This document shows, piece after piece, positions 51,195-64,000 of a DNA stretch of 64,000 nucleotides. Every line of letters starts with the position of its first letter. The first letter of the stretch is position 1. Under the pieces are notes generated by a model that saw nothing but the letters and a program-made list of their open reading frames with translations, searched no databases and had not been told where the DNA came from. Position numbers and translations under genes: made by a program. This DNA comes from Cymbidium sinense (lineage: Eukaryota > Streptophyta > Magnoliopsida > Asparagales > Orchidaceae), in contig CM038222.1 of NCBI GenBank assembly GCA_021442155.1, positions 111,169,121-111,233,120 of the forward strand, read 5' to 3'.

Positions 51195-52458
51195 AGAGAT
51201 TCAGGGAGCTAAATATATAACTACGAATGCCCATAAGTTGGGCAACTATATGATTACCTCAATTAGGATAGAACAGTCACTATTACCCACTTTAGATATA
51301 AAGACTCAACACATGCTTGGTAAGTAGTTGAAAAATAGAGTTACACTAGAAAGGTGAATGCTTAACAAATGAACCCAAGATTGAAAATTCTTCTACATAC
51401 AAATGACCTCACAATCAATGGAATGGTTGATGAGCCATGTAGAACTTCAACATAAGAAACTCACCATTCAATCATGGTGAAACTCACTAATCATAGGTAA
51501 GCCAGCCTTTTTTTATATTCTAATCAACAATTATGCTCATTACATGTAATGCACCCCCTCCTCCCTTCATAGTCTATAAAATGGGAGAGAGAGTCTTAAA
51601 ATGTAAGGAAGAGAAAGGTAAGGAGGTTTTCTTTTTCTTTTTTGAGAAAATAAATATTCTTTAGTTCTTGTTCTCTCTTCTGTACTTCATCCATCTAGCT
51701 ACCATACTATAGTGCCCACTAGAGAAGAATGAGGGACATTTGTATCCAGTTCTTTGAATATACTAGGATTCTCTCACACCACCCTACATCTTCTCTAGTT
51801 TTCCATGATCTTAGAACTTACTCTTCAAGTGCCTAAGCAAGTTATTCCTCAATCAAGGAGAAAATCAGATTTAACATTCCTCCAAGTGATCTTGTTTATG
51901 ACTGAGGAAGAACTTAGGCACTTGAAGAGTAGAGACTAAGCTCACAAAATAATAGAGAGGAAGTAGGACAGTGTGAGAGAATCTCACTATTTTCAAGGAA
52001 CTAAATACAAAGGACCATCTTTTTGCCCTTGGGGACACTACATCATGGTAGTTGGATGGAAGAAGTAATTAAGAAGGAATAAACACCAAAAATATTTTTT
52101 TCTCTAAAAATAAATAATAAATAAGAAATAATTAACTTGCCTATGATTAGCGAGTTTCACCTTGATCAGATGGCGAGTGTCTTATATCAGAGTTATGGAT
52201 TTTGTTGGGGTGGCTCACCTATCATTCCACTAACTATAAGATCACATGTATTTTGTCTAGTTGTCAACCATAAGATGGGATGCTCATTCATCTATTAGGT
52301 GTAACTCTATTCATCATGTGCTTTCCCAACATGGGGCCAGTTTTCTATCTAAGGCAAGTAATAGTGATTGTGCTATCTTAGTCGGGGTAATCATCTGCTC
52401 ATCCAACTTGTGGTAGTTCATATGTACACAATTGTGATGTGAGTTAGCACATAAGAAC
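51195..52458. repeat. Two LTRs in inverted orientation (tail to tail)
   Basis: 51195-51855 reads, with gaps, as the reverse complement of 51900-52458. Paired landmarks: CTCTTCAAGTGCCTAAG (51821) with CTTAGGCACTTGAAGAG (51912); GATTCTCTCACAC (51769) with GTGTGAGAGAATC (51972); GTGAAACTCACTAATCATAG (51478) with CTATGATTAGCGAGTTTCAC (52141); CAGTCACTATTAC (51272) near its mate at 52363-52375. The spacer is about 44 bp. The left arm holds TATAAAA at 51575-51581 and follows an antisense-ORF region, so it is the 3' LTR of the second gypsy element; the right arm is a reversed, shorter copy without that TATA box. Confidence 0.8.
51575..51581 (+). promoter_or_regulatory. TATA box in the second gypsy LTR
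   Basis: TATAAAA followed by TGGGAGAGAG, at the same relative place as in the LTR at 48568 (TATAAAATGTGGGGAG). Confidence 0.6.
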
Positions 52459-52469
52459 AATTTTTTGTG

Positions 52470-52613
52470 CTTCAATTGTTATTACTGTTCTACTTTTCTC
52501 AATGCTTTATTTATTTATGATTTGTACAAATTGTAATAATAAAATATAATGTGAACTAGAGATATTGGTGGAGTACTTGTGGAACAATTATAATGAAAGT
52601 CATATAAATATTA

Positions 52614-52653
<40 letters not shown>

Positions 52654-53075
52654 GCATATGATATTTCAAGATTTGTAATCGTATAAGGAGAAGATTATAA
52701 TGCAATCACTTATTTTAGTTAGTGTATAATCATATAACTAATTAATTTAGTGATTAGGTCTTTCTAAGCGAGCAATAGATAATAAGAAAAAAATGCTCTT
52801 GATTCACAACACAAAATTGAAACTCACATTTACATTTTACATAAAAACAAAAAAATATTTCCTAAATTCATAACACATTTAAAAATAAAAAAAATTTATA
52901 CTTTTTTTTTAGTTTTTGTGTTTTAACTTGGATAAGAATTAGGTTAGTATATAATAAGTAATTTTAAATTTTTTTAGGAGATCCTCATGGGAATAATGTT
53001 CTACTAATCATCATATTTCTTCAATAGCACCATGCACTTGTATATACACTTTTTCTTGATCAGTGGTATACCATA
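52470..53075 (+). repeat. Dispersed repeat C, copy 2
   Basis: Second copy of the sequence at 28460-29110. It begins where the inverted LTR ends and carries an (AC)n run of about 32 bp at 52620-52651 that is missing from copy 1. No coding content. Confidence 0.6.
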
Positions 53076-53555
53076 AGCCATAGTCAAGCTTACAATTTAA
53101 TTTAAAGCTTTGAAATCAAGCTAGCCCCACAGATGATCTAACCCTCATAATTTGAGGACTAGAAATTAAATATCCTGATCCCCACATCATTAATTTTCTA
53201 GAGATCATTAAAATTTTCAAGTACAATGAATGCCCAACAATGCCATCAAAATGTAGTTATTTCCTTTTTTTTCTCATAAAGTGATTAAGCCAAAATTTGG
53301 CTAAACTTACATATCAATGACTCTATTAGAAGCCACTATGGTCACATATATAAAGCTATATCAAAGCACTTTTCACTGGTGAAGATAGTCCATATGCATA
53401 CTGAGATTTTAAATTTTATGTAGTTGGAATTTGGGACACAATATAATGCTTGGAAGTAATTTAAGAGACGCTAATAATGAGTCCACATTATGGGCATTAT
53501 ATAATAGATTTGTTTGACTTATATGCACAGTAATTCATGTTGCAACTTCTAGAAC
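53075..53555. other. Stretch without a recognised feature
   Basis: No motif-bearing frame or repeat partner was found. From its place before a gag remnant it is probably decayed gypsy gag or leader. Confidence 0.4.
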
Positions 53556-53559
53556 TTCT

Positions 53560-53935
53560 GTAAGTAGAACATATGATATATTAGTGGAGAATTGCATGAA
53601 TAATTATTGAAGTTCTACAAGAATTCTTTCCAAAAAGCAGGTATCCTCCGTGCATAATACTAATTTGACAATGTCTCTCTCTAATTAGGTTTCCTTACTC
53701 ACAAAGTAGCTCAATCAGATCTTTGTGAGTATTGTTCATACAACTATAGCTTATTGTGAGTTATGTAGAGGAGGCCATACTAATAGTAAATGTTAAATAG
53801 ATAATCACTTCACTCAAATGATGTAGATGAATATTATAAGAATGCATTAACAAAACAATTCTTATAATTATACACAAAACCTAGGGTCGATGTGAATATT
53901 CACCCTTATTTGATAAAGAAACCTTCTGGTGAGCA
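53560..53935 (+). pseudogene. Gypsy gag C-terminal part with zinc knuckle, relic
   Basis: The frame reads RTYDILVENCMNNY near 53570, like the EAYDLIENMAxNNYQW stretch of plant gypsy gag, then a complete knuckle CELCRGGHTNSKC (C-X2-C-X4-H-X4-C) at 53755-53793, then QNNSYNYTQNLGS near 53850, like the NNPYSNTYNPGW stretch that follows the knuckle in Athila- and Tat-type gag. Stops and shifts separate these parts. The knuckle itself is undamaged. Confidence 0.8.
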
Positions 53936-54215
53936 AGTTGAAAAAAATCATTTTGAGTAATAGGCAATGAAAGACTAACTCACTGTAATATGACTCATCG
54001 CTTTTGCAAGTTTATTATTCTTGTATGGTTTTTATGATTTTTTTCTCTACTGCAACTTGGTGTGCCAAGTGTTTGGGAGTCCATGGAGGGAGATGATAAG
54101 AAATTTCCATCTTTGAAGGACACTTTAAAATCTTTAAGTACTCCTAAGATGATGAGCCATCTTACTCTAAGCGAGTTGTTCAATAATAGTCTAAGCAATG
54201 AAAAACTTAGCATAC

Positions 54216-54299
54216 CATGGTGGCTCCTATCAACTCATCAATCATAAAAGTGAACATCTGATGCTCCTGATCAATGCGCTCTACCTAAAGAAGTATTTT
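54216..54299 (+). pseudogene. Gypsy integrase tail, remnant
   Basis: HGGSYQLINHKSEHLML then LINALYLKKYF is the same pol ending as GGSYKLINHKGERSMF...INEIYLKKYHA at 783-870. Only about 300 bp separate it from the gag remnant, so protease, RT, RNase H and most of integrase have been deleted. The ORFs between them (54062-54247 plus, 54213-53995 minus) are of no known family. Family R follows at once. Confidence 0.85.
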
Positions 54300-54379
54300 T
54301 CATAAAGAATGTCCCAAATAATCTTTCATCAATAAAAAAATTCCATTTTGATTGAATTTCCAAGTTAAAATATTTCCAA

Positions 54380-57300
54380 TTGTCAAACTCTTAATGTATT
54401 TAGGGTAGGCGTATGAGACCCTGAGTAGCATCCTAGCCCTTACTAGCACTTTGTAAACACAAAATTGCACATGAACACAAATAATTCAAACACAAATTCT
54501 ATCACCTCGGACCACTTTGAGTTGAGATAAGACCCCCAATGGCCCTCGCTCAGAAGGTGCTCTAGGTCGGGTATGATTCATCGATTGGCCAGTGAATCAC
54601 CCCAATGGTTATCCCTTCCTAGAAAGATGTGAGTCCCCATGCTTTCTTTTTAGCTTTAGCTTTGCAAACCAATGAGCCCCCTTTGTTAGGTTGATGCACT
54701 TCACTACATAGCTAGTGAGTCATCTTAAAAGTTAATCGTGTCCATGGAAATGTGAGTCCATGAACTTTCTCCTCGAGCTGGGTATCATATGCTGACTAGG
54801 CCCGAATCCATATATCTAAGGATTAGAGTAAGACCCCTAGTGGCCCTTCTTCCTCTTTACTACTTCAAGCTTGGGTTTAGTTCCCCTTGGTAACTCCCCA
54901 CTTGGTAATCACCCTAGGTTGGATAGTAGCTGTCTAGTTGACAACAGATTATCCCGATGGTCAGTTCTGCTTAGGAAGATATGACTCCTCGATGCTTTCT
55001 TCCTTGGTTGATTATTGCAAATCATTTGGCACCTTAGGTTGGCTTGTGTTCTTTTTGCTAACAGTAACCCACCCAGTAGATAATTCTGCTTAGAAAGATG
55101 TAAGACCCCTTACTTTCTCTCTGAGTCGACCACCGTATACCTATAGGATTTATGTTTCAGGGAATAGGATAAGACCCCCAGAGGCACCTTCTTTGTGGGA
55201 ACTCTATCTGGATTACTTCTTTATTATCCCATCTAGACATGACCCAAGTTACTAGCAGATTAGACAATTTCCCTTTTCTAATAGCCATACCTTTGGTTGG
55301 AAGCTCGTCTTGTGGATGCAATCCATCCCTAGGCTAAATCTCCCATGGCTCCTTCTTAGTGTGGCCCATCACAAACCAATAGGGTCGATACTAAAAAAAT
55401 AAACACAAATAAATGAAATAACATCTCTTGTGGATTAGGATAAAACCCCTAGAGGCACCACTCCCAAATAGGCGTCTATTTTTTGGTTAGTGTCAGTAAG
55501 ACTCCCTATTAGAATCGCCTCAACTACTTAAGCTGGATAAGTCCCCTAGAAGGCATCACTTAGTCATCACACTAGGTCAAGTTTGACTTGCTGTATGATC
55601 AATGACTCACCATGATGATTGATTCTACTTCAAAATATTTGAGTCCCTGAGCTTTCTTCCTAGTTCTGCCATTACAAATTGATTGGCAATCCTTAGGTTG
55701 GATAGTCTATACTATACAACCAGTAGATAGCCCCTTTAAGTCAGTAAGTAAAAGGTAAGTCCTAGCTTTTATAGCCCTTCCTTAGTATGACTCATCGCAA
55801 ACCAACATGGTCCATATTAAAGCATCAATCAAACGTAAGTCAAAATCAATACAAATTACCATAGTTAAATAAAATAATAGTAATTTTAACTAAACTAAAT
55901 TAACCAAACCAAATCAACTCTAACCTGAATCTCACTTGCCTTTAACAAGGCCCTTACTCATGCCCTTTGTATGATTCAATCCTCAGCAAACCTGTCTTTG
56001 CATGTTTGACGCAAAGATAAACTCCAAATCATCATGCTTAGCAAATCTACACTCATGCCCCTGGCATGACTCGATCCTCAGTAGGGTCATTCTTTGCATC
56101 CTTGACACAACACCAAACCATAAATAAATCAAATCAAATGAATACAATTCCTCTCCCATGCCCTTAGCATGAAATGAAATGAACCAAATCACATTAGGAC
56201 CATAGTACCATTAACCTCTCCACTTAGGCATGGATAGCTTTCATTAATGTTCATGACATTCTTGGATGCTTTTTGATCATCTCAGTCAATGCCAATACGT
56301 GTAGCGTGCCTCGCTAGTTGCACCACACCTATTGGGGGTCCTTTTGTTGACCACAATTTTAGAGTCAGGATTAATCCTCCCCACCTTGGATCTAAGAACC
56401 TTCTAGACACTTAGATTTTCTTAGCGCTATGACACTTCTAGTGATTAAGGGGTTACTAAAACTTGAGCTTAGAAACTTAGAAGGTGTGACCCTAAGCTCA
56501 GAGTCCACCTTAGAACAAATATGTTTCATCCATCTTATGGCCTAAATCAAGACTCATACTTATTCACTCATCCAAACTCAAGTTTATGTCAATGAAACTA
56601 AAGTAACTCCAACCCATTCAATTAATCTTACTTGAATTTGATTTTTTAATCCAAGCTCCAAGCCAAATTAACCCCACAACAATCTTATAACTCAACTCAA
56701 TCCCATTCAAGCAAACTAAATCCAACTTAATTTTCTCAATCACTCTAATTCAATAGATCATTTTAAACCATTCTAATACTTGCAATCAAGCCAAGTGAAC
56801 CAAAGGAAGATGACCAACCCAAGTTAGCCCATTTGACCTAAAGGTTTCAAATGAGCTAAAAAACTAATTGAACCCAAATCAATTCTAATCAAAGTCATCA
56901 ATCAACTTCAAATTTATCATTGAATACACCCTAACCATCTATAGACCCAATTGGTCTAAGTCGACTTGACCAAGTCACTTGACCTAATGTGACCAAAAGG
57001 GGTAATTGAACCAAATTCAAATTAAACTCCCATTAGATCAAATCAAACCATACAATTCATTCATTAATGATTATAGATCATTACTGAACACTCCATTATA
57101 ATCAATTAGACCTAATCAAGCCAATTGGATCCTTTGACCCATGTTGACCCAATTTGGCCAAATGGTCAAATTGAACCAAATCAAATCCTTAACTGAATTG
57201 ATTGGAACCAATTTTTCCAACCAATCACTAATTCAATATTAAACATAATACAACCTCCAATTGGATCCAATTTGGCTAACCTCCAACTTAGCCTAATTTG

Positions 57301-60300
57301 ATTGAACCAAATCACTCCATAATCCAAATCAACTCTTTTAATTAATCACAAATGATCAATTGAACATATACCTAACCCATGCTCAAGAAAATTTGGCTAA
57401 TTTGATCAAATTGGTCAACATGACCCATTTGACCCAAATTGAATGACATGAACCAAATTCAAATCTAACTCAAATTGAATCAAACCAATTACACTAGTTT
57501 ATTCCAAATGATTAATTGAACTTAGCCAAACCCCCTCTTTGACCTAATTTGGTCAAATTGGTCAACTTAACCCAATTGAACCTATTTGACCCATATGGGT
57601 CAAATTGAGCTAAACTTAATAAATATTGGCATGACTCATCCTTAGGTCACTATGGGCCTATCCGAGTGGGCCCAACCCATGGTGAACCCCATTTAGGTCA
57701 CCCATTGAACCAACCCACCAAAATGGGAGAAAATCCCCATTTGGATGGGTTCTCCACCTCCTTACCCCAAGGAAGCCACCTTTGGCTCTTCTTGGATAAG
57801 AGGGCCATTGACCCAAATTAACCCAAAGCTGTTGGGTTCAACTTTTGGCCAAGAGAGGGTGAGTTCACCCACAATAATCCGTTAGTCCATCTAAGGTAGA
57901 GGGTACACTTTATGCCAGCCCACGACACTCCCTCAACTTCTCACCTCGGCCACCAAAGCACTCCGTTGCCATCTCCAGCCACCTACCCTGGTTGGATGGC
58001 TACCAAAAGTTAAGCCAATCCAAGCCTTTAGTTTAACTGGGGAGGAGGGTATACTCCTCCCTATGGATTCAAATCGAGCACACACATTCCCTAGAGCATT
58101 CCGCACAGTCCCCTATCCTCTCCCTAGCTCTTCGTGCACTCCACCTCTGATAAGACTAGCTCCCAATCAGACCCGAGTGCTCTGCCATCTAAGTTTCCAA
58201 AACCTCCACCAAACCTAAATTAACTCTTCCCACACCTTCACCTCACTCCGGTGAATGAAAATGAATCATTTCCTGAATAATTCAACCACCGAAAAGCATC
58301 TCAAGACCAACTTCGATGAGCTTTATGGTGGCATTTGGTTGACAGAGCGATCGACAAGGAGACAACTTGTGATCTTCTCAATAGAGCTTCATCTCTTCAA
58401 GACAAAGCTACCCCTACTGGCGGACCACCGATCTATAGCTCTAGTGAGGTAAAAATCTAGGAATCGTATCTTTGGCCCCTTGGTGTTGGTCTTTTTCGAT
58501 GTGAATCATTTTCTCGTGCAATCTCCACCATAGGATCCATTTAGATTTATTCCCTAGTTATTTTTTAGTCAATTTCACTATCAAACAAGCTATGGTGAGC
58601 TAAAATCGAGGGACGGAAGGCAGATGATGTCCAACTTCCGCGCTCATGGGGTGATGAATCACCGGCTATCCATTCTATGTGATTGGAATCGATAACTGTG
58701 ATTAATCAGTTAGAAATTTTTATTTAATCCCTTTCAAATCATGGGATTAATCTGAACCATGTCTACCACCACTAAATCAGCTGCCACGTTGGATGATTCA
58801 AGTAACCAATACTGTGGTGCCACATGGAAAGCACTGTCACGTTAGCATCTGCATGACATGGATAGTTTAAAGGGTTAATTAAGCTTTAAAAATTTAATTA
58901 AATTGACAAAACTTTAAAAAATCATAACTAATTGTAAAAAATCTAAAAAAATGCAAATAAACTCATTTTGGAATGGTTAGATAATGAAGAATTTAAGAAA
59001 AATAAGATCTCTAATTTATGTTCAGTGAATAGTGCTTAATTAAGGTTTAAATCTTAGGCTAATTACTTTAATTAAGGACTAATTAATTGGCTAATTAATT
59101 CCAAATTGGTAGGATAATTCCATGGGATGCCTCTTCCTCCCATAATTTCCCTGGAATTATTTTCTATGTAATTAAAAAAAATTTGGAATTTCAATCCTAA
59201 TTACCCTCATTAATTATATTAATAATCATAAAATTGATAAATAGTGAAAATTAAATAATTAATTATAATTAATCATTATGAGTAGTGGGAATAGTGAGAA
59301 GTAATTAAGACACCTCTCCTAATTATGTTTCCAAATGTAATTCCTTAAGAAAGTTAATTAACATATGTAATAATTAGGGATTAATTAAAAAAATTAAATA
59401 TAAAAATGGAAATCAAACAAAATCAATGATTGGTTCAGATAATTCAAATATAATCCATTGATTTCCCTTTATCTGTTTAATAATACCAACTTATTAAAAA
59501 AATTATGGCTAACCCATTAGTATGGGAAAATCATTAGAGTACCTAACTTTTATTCTTTCCTTCTTTAATATAATTAACTTTTAAATGTGAGCCTAATTGC
59601 ATTTGACTCATTTAGGTGCATTTTAAATTTTATTTTCCCAAAATCATATCATTGAAGGCTCATGATCAAGTAGTTAATTAAATTAAAGAAGTTTAGTGAA
59701 GGGTAATTAAATTTATGTGCTTAATAACTTGAACCTAAACAACCTATAAAATCCATTTAATTTCTTTCTATTAATATATGTTAAATCACCAACATGGGGT
59801 GGGGGTAAGTACTAAGTATCATCTCTCCTCCTTAGGCTTTAATACGTCAAATATCAAAGTCAAACCTTTCAAGAACTTTGGTTAGTCTCAAGAAATATTT
59901 ATTTAGCTTGATTGTCCTAAGGACTTAATGTAATTGAATATGTTATGTGGCAATGTTTAATTACTTCTTTTCAACCATTATAAATATACATGTTATTTTT
60001 TTCTCATGTTCATGTTTTCAAAATAAAAATAAAAATAAAAATATTCAAAAGAATATGATAGCATTAAAGTTGCATGTGTTGGATAAATATTATTATATGG
60101 TGTAGCTATTATCACTAATAAATCTCAAATTTTTCAAAAACTATAAGCTAATGATGTAAATTTTAAGCTAATATTAGTTATAAATGTTCAATAAGTTTAC
60201 ATTCATAACATAAAAAAATGGTAAGTGATTGTTTTATTTTTCATGATTCATGTGTATGTTTACATATGTTTGGAATAGGCAAGTATATAGTCTGGACATC

Positions 60301-63300
60301 CCAGGAACACGATGCTTTAAGTAGCCCCAAGGAGATCTTAGATACCTCACTTCCCTGGTTTAACAATGATACGTACTTGGCTAATTTTATTCATGTGTAT
60401 GCATATGCTAGAATTTGGGATAGAACTTTGCTTTACATGATCAAAAGATTTGCTATTATATAATCTTTTCTTAATTATTTTTCCATGCATGTGTATATAT
60501 TTACATGTATTTAATTTGAAAAGTATATAGTCTAGACATCCCAAGAACATCAGGCTTTAAGTAGCCGTAAGGAGGTCTTAGATAACATCATTACCATAGT
60601 TTAACAACAACACATATTTCCTTAAATCTCTAATACATGTTTATATATACTTAACTAAGAAATAGAATCTTTCTTTAATACCAAAATACTTGCATTAATG
60701 ATCATCAAGTGTGCAAAATATAAATATGTATTCTATGTATAAGTATGTCTATTAAATCAAATACCATGAATAATAAAATGAAGAAATGTGTATGCTATTG
60801 ATTATGAAAAGAAGTGGTGAAACATTATCCATGTGATAGTGATTCAGTTTTATTAATCTTAAGATGCCTTTTATGTTTGAACAAGGTTCCTTATGACTAA
60901 CCCAAACTTAGGCCTAATGAAAATATTTAATAAATGGTCCACTAAAGAAACCAAAGTCATAATAATATACACTTAAAAACAAAATTTAGGATTGAGATGA
61001 AGGGGGTCAAACGCCTTTCTTCTCTTCATAATAATTAGATATTAAGTAGGCATAAAATGATACAAAAAGTGTAAATTAAAACTAATCAATTCATTCAAAG
61101 ATTTGAAGTGAAACTTTCCCTAATGTTTAACTTAAATAATTCTAAACTTTAGATAATCATACTTATAAAGCTTAGTTAATACACACCACATTAAACCTTA
61201 GTAGACACATTAGAATGATAAGTCACCAATTCTAGCCTTAGGTTAGGCTGGTTTATGCTGTGGTATTATGTTTTATTTTGTGATGTAATATTTTAGACTG
61301 GATGTTAGGATTGTTTGTGCATAGACTGGATGTTAGGTCGCTAATAGTCTAATGATGTTTTTTATAGGGGATTATGTTAAAGGGGTCATTGTAATAATAA
61401 GTAAATATGAATGTTCTTGCTTGCAGGTGCTTCTTATACCCCTAAGAATAATCCAATTAGGACAAGTGGGCTTGGTTACCCAAGCACATGGTGCTAAGTC
61501 CAAATATGTGAAATATAATTGCTTGGCTTGTATGTTTGCTTAAATAACATCTATTTTGTAAGTGTAGTTAAATTTAATTCTTCATAAATATGTAGTTTTT
61601 GCAATAGGATTAGGATTAGTGCAATGGGGTTTAGGTGAGCATTGGCTAGAAGGAAAAGACCTGGTAGACCCTATGAAGCATTGTGCAAACCAATCCAAAA
61701 GAAAAATAGAAAGATAAGAGATTGAAGGCCCCAATAGCATTCATTTTAATTATAATATTCTATTATAATCCAGGATGAGGGTAGAGCTTAGCTACCCAAT
61801 TTCTTTTCTTTTCCAAGATGATGATACCTAGCCACTATGGCCTATTATTCTTTTGCAAAATTCATATGTTTGATTGTTATGTTTAGATTGTGCAATAAAA
61901 ATGGCTTGCTTTTCATACTTTTCTTAAAGTGTGATAGTTTGATGTGTGGCCTGGATGCGGTAGACTCTTTAGAATATAATTAAATTTTCTACCCTCACTA
62001 AAAACTCATAACTAAATTCTAATGCAACTCATAATCTCATTTTACTTCCTAGGCTCATAATCAAGATAAATAAAAGATTTAGAAACCCTTTAGCTGAATG
62101 ATATATGTGATTACACCATGCATGCTATATTATTTTGCTCTTGAATAGGGAGGGTCTCCACTCTTGCATGATAAGGGTTATGCTTGACCTTTGAGGGTGG
62201 TCCTTTGTAGTGGAGAACACCTCTTCTTATTGATTTGGCCCATAACTCTACTTCATCATGCATGTAGGCATAATCATCCCAATCCTAGGTTTAAAAATGA
62301 ATGGGTCAAAATGATTTAAAAAGTTATAAACTTTGTATTAGTCTAAGCCATGTCTTCATACTAATCATGATCAAGTCTCTTAAGAAGTGATTTTAGAATC
62401 CTGGATCTCTTCCTCATTAAACAATAACCTAGCTATCTTGCATCTACATAATTTTAAAGCATAGGAGGTGTCAGTTGGGGCCACTCCATGCAGTTCTAAG
62501 TCCAGAAGAGTCAGGGTGTGTTAATTCTCCCTTATGGAGGTGAACTATCATATCACATCATTTCTGATTAGACTTAGGTCATGCTAAATCATTTTAGATT
62601 TAGATTTTGAGGTTACTTATTTTCTTTGGGCTATGAGTAAAAGTCATCACCTCTTAAGAATTTTCACAATCTAGTGTTGCTAGATTATAAGCCCTAGTAT
62701 TCTAATAAGATTCCAACTTAAATAAAAGTAAATTCTCTCTCTCAAATATATAAAGCCTCACTATAGGGTAGACTAAAGCTCTCATTAAGCTTTCTAGTAT
62801 CATGGGTGCCTCCTGCTTATTCTCCTTTAGAATCTATAACAAAGTCTTCTTATTTGAACTATTTCATTTGATTTCCATAAATACCTAATACTTAGATAGT
62901 CTAGCTTTCAAATCTTTGGAGATACTTATTGACTACATAATCAAGAGAATTTTTAAGAAATTCCTAGTTTCTATAATGTAATTAACTATGGAATCTTGCT
63001 TTCATAGGTAACTAAAAATCCCAACATAAAGTAAACCTTGCTTTACTTCTCCATGTGAAGTAGGGGAAAGATCTCTGGTATATACGTAGACCCATCTGGC
63101 TTAGGAGTCTTTATTAGGTGATTAGGTCTATTTTGGGGTGATATTTTTATCTTTAGGCATAGTACATCATATCTTAATATCACACCTAATCACTTAAATA
63201 AGTATCCCCTAAGATCTGTGTGGTGTCCATATAATTCCAAATTAAAACACCACAGTAAATCATTAAGAATCAATTCCATATACTTAATTAATAGATTTAA
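54380..63300 (+). repeat. Family R copy 2: long non-coding gypsy 3' region
   Basis: Collinear with R copy 1, starting about 80 bp behind the integrase tail. It shares the 110-bp motif array (54.5-55.8 kb), the CAATGCCAATACGTGTAG box (56287), the CCAATTTGG-rich part (56.8-57.6 kb), a GC-richer part with TATAGCTCTAGTGAGGTA (58.44 kb), the AT-rich part (58.9-61.1 kb) and the closing part with CTTGCTTGCAGGTGCTTCTT (61.42 kb). Small ORFs such as 58255-58452 and 61352-61543 carry no domain. It lacks the 760-bp insertion of copy 1 and ends near 63300, where similarity to copy 1 is lost. Confidence 0.75.
55959..56180 (+). repeat. Tandem repeat, units 95 and 103 bp, in R copy 2
   Basis: CATGCCCTTTGTATGATTC (55959), CATGCCCCTGGCATGACTCG (56054) and CATGCCCTTAGCATGAAATG (56157) open three units; the first two continue with ATCCTCAG and CTTTGCAT. 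R copy 1 has a 50-bp array instead at this place. Confidence 0.8.
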
Positions 63301-64000
63301 GACTATAGTAGGTTTGTGGTCCTCACCTAAATATGTGGTAACCTTTATCCATGTATAGAGAAGTAATATCAGAAAACACTTGAAATAAAATTTTGAGCAT
63401 TAATTATTTAATTGTATGATGTAGTGACTAAAATGTCATAGTGGAAAAGTCAAAAATAAATTTCCTTGTAAGAAAGGTTGAAATCACTTTAATTGAAGAT
63501 TTACATTTTTCTTCTAACTTAGCTTTGCTCCATTCTTAAAATTGGGATTATGAGGAATATTAGTTACATGCTTGTCTACTGACATTTTAAGAAAGTGTTT
63601 TATTATTATTTTTTATTAATTTAGATATGTATTCTTCTAGCCATGATGAACAACATATTGAAATCATAAAATTAGGGTTTGCTTGGTAGAATATGTGTTG
63701 AGATTCTTAGAGTAATAATTAGACCAAAGAATATCTTTCATCACCACTCTTGCAAGGAATGTCTTACAGAATCTTTCTTTCTTAATTAAAATATTATTCT
63801 AAAATATTTTTTGTTCTATGATTGATATTTTTTTTTGAATCTCGCTCTTTGATGTTCATCCATTTGGTACAAATTAAATAACTCCATCGGCATAAGCTAG
63901 TCTTAAAATATATTTGGGTCATGTACTCCAACATAAGTTGAGTCTTCCACCTTATGCATAGTGGTTGAATCATTTAAAAGTTTATAAAACTTAGGGTGTT
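63300..64000. other. Right end without a recognised feature
   Basis: AT-rich sequence after family R. No open frame of note, no repeat partner in the window, and no RNA gene seen. Confidence 0.5.

Noticed and set aside
58255..58452. 65-codon ORF in the GC-richer part of R copy 2
   Set aside because: The matching part of R copy 1 does not keep the frame, so it is probably chance.

Overview
This 64 kb window is plant nuclear DNA made almost entirely of decayed retrotransposons. I found no convincing host gene, tRNA, rRNA or CRISPR array. A flowering plant is most likely: there is a LINE whose ORF1 carries a DUF4283 domain and a CCHC knuckle and whose ORF2 ends in a plant-type RNase H, together with Ty1/copia and Ty3/gypsy elements, and the DNA is AT-rich. 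I cannot name the species.

Layout. (1) 1-875 is the 3' end of a Ty3/gypsy pol gene. It is followed by a very long non-coding tail, here called family R, to about 11.8 kb. (2) 11.8-13.0 kb holds an unrecognised single-frame coding relic. It lies in the loop of a large inverted repeat, because a second R copy runs in reverse from 12.95 to 18.16 kb. (3) 18.16-25.5 kb is a minus-strand Ty1/copia element with 3' LTR, RT-RNase H, integrase, protease and gag, but no recognisable 5' LTR. (4) 25.7-26.9 kb is a plus-strand relic with a TATA box, a domain like the 'putative plant transposon protein' family (PF20167-like) and an acidic poly-Glu tail. (5) 29.1-49.2 kb is one Ty3/gypsy (Tat-like) element opened by two later insertions: a 3.1 kb solo LTR of copia type with a 5-bp target duplication, and a near full-length 7.4 kb LINE with a 17-bp target duplication. 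The gypsy element has minisatellites behind pol and an antisense extra ORF before its 3' LTR. (6) 49.7-52.5 kb holds the 3' part of a related gypsy element, again with the antisense ORF, ending in two LTRs arranged as an inverted repeat. (7) 53.5-54.3 kb is a gypsy gag/integrase remnant, followed by a third R copy at 54.4-63.3 kb.

Working together. Nothing here looks like a functional host pathway; the logic is insertion history. R follows a gypsy pol end in both direct copies, so I read it as that family's 3' untranslated region plus LTR. The gypsy element at 29-49 kb predates the solo LTR and the LINE that split it. The only long intact reading frame is LINE ORF1 (486 codons). Every pol gene is broken. 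Family identifications were made by eye from motifs; element boundaries without target duplications are approximate.
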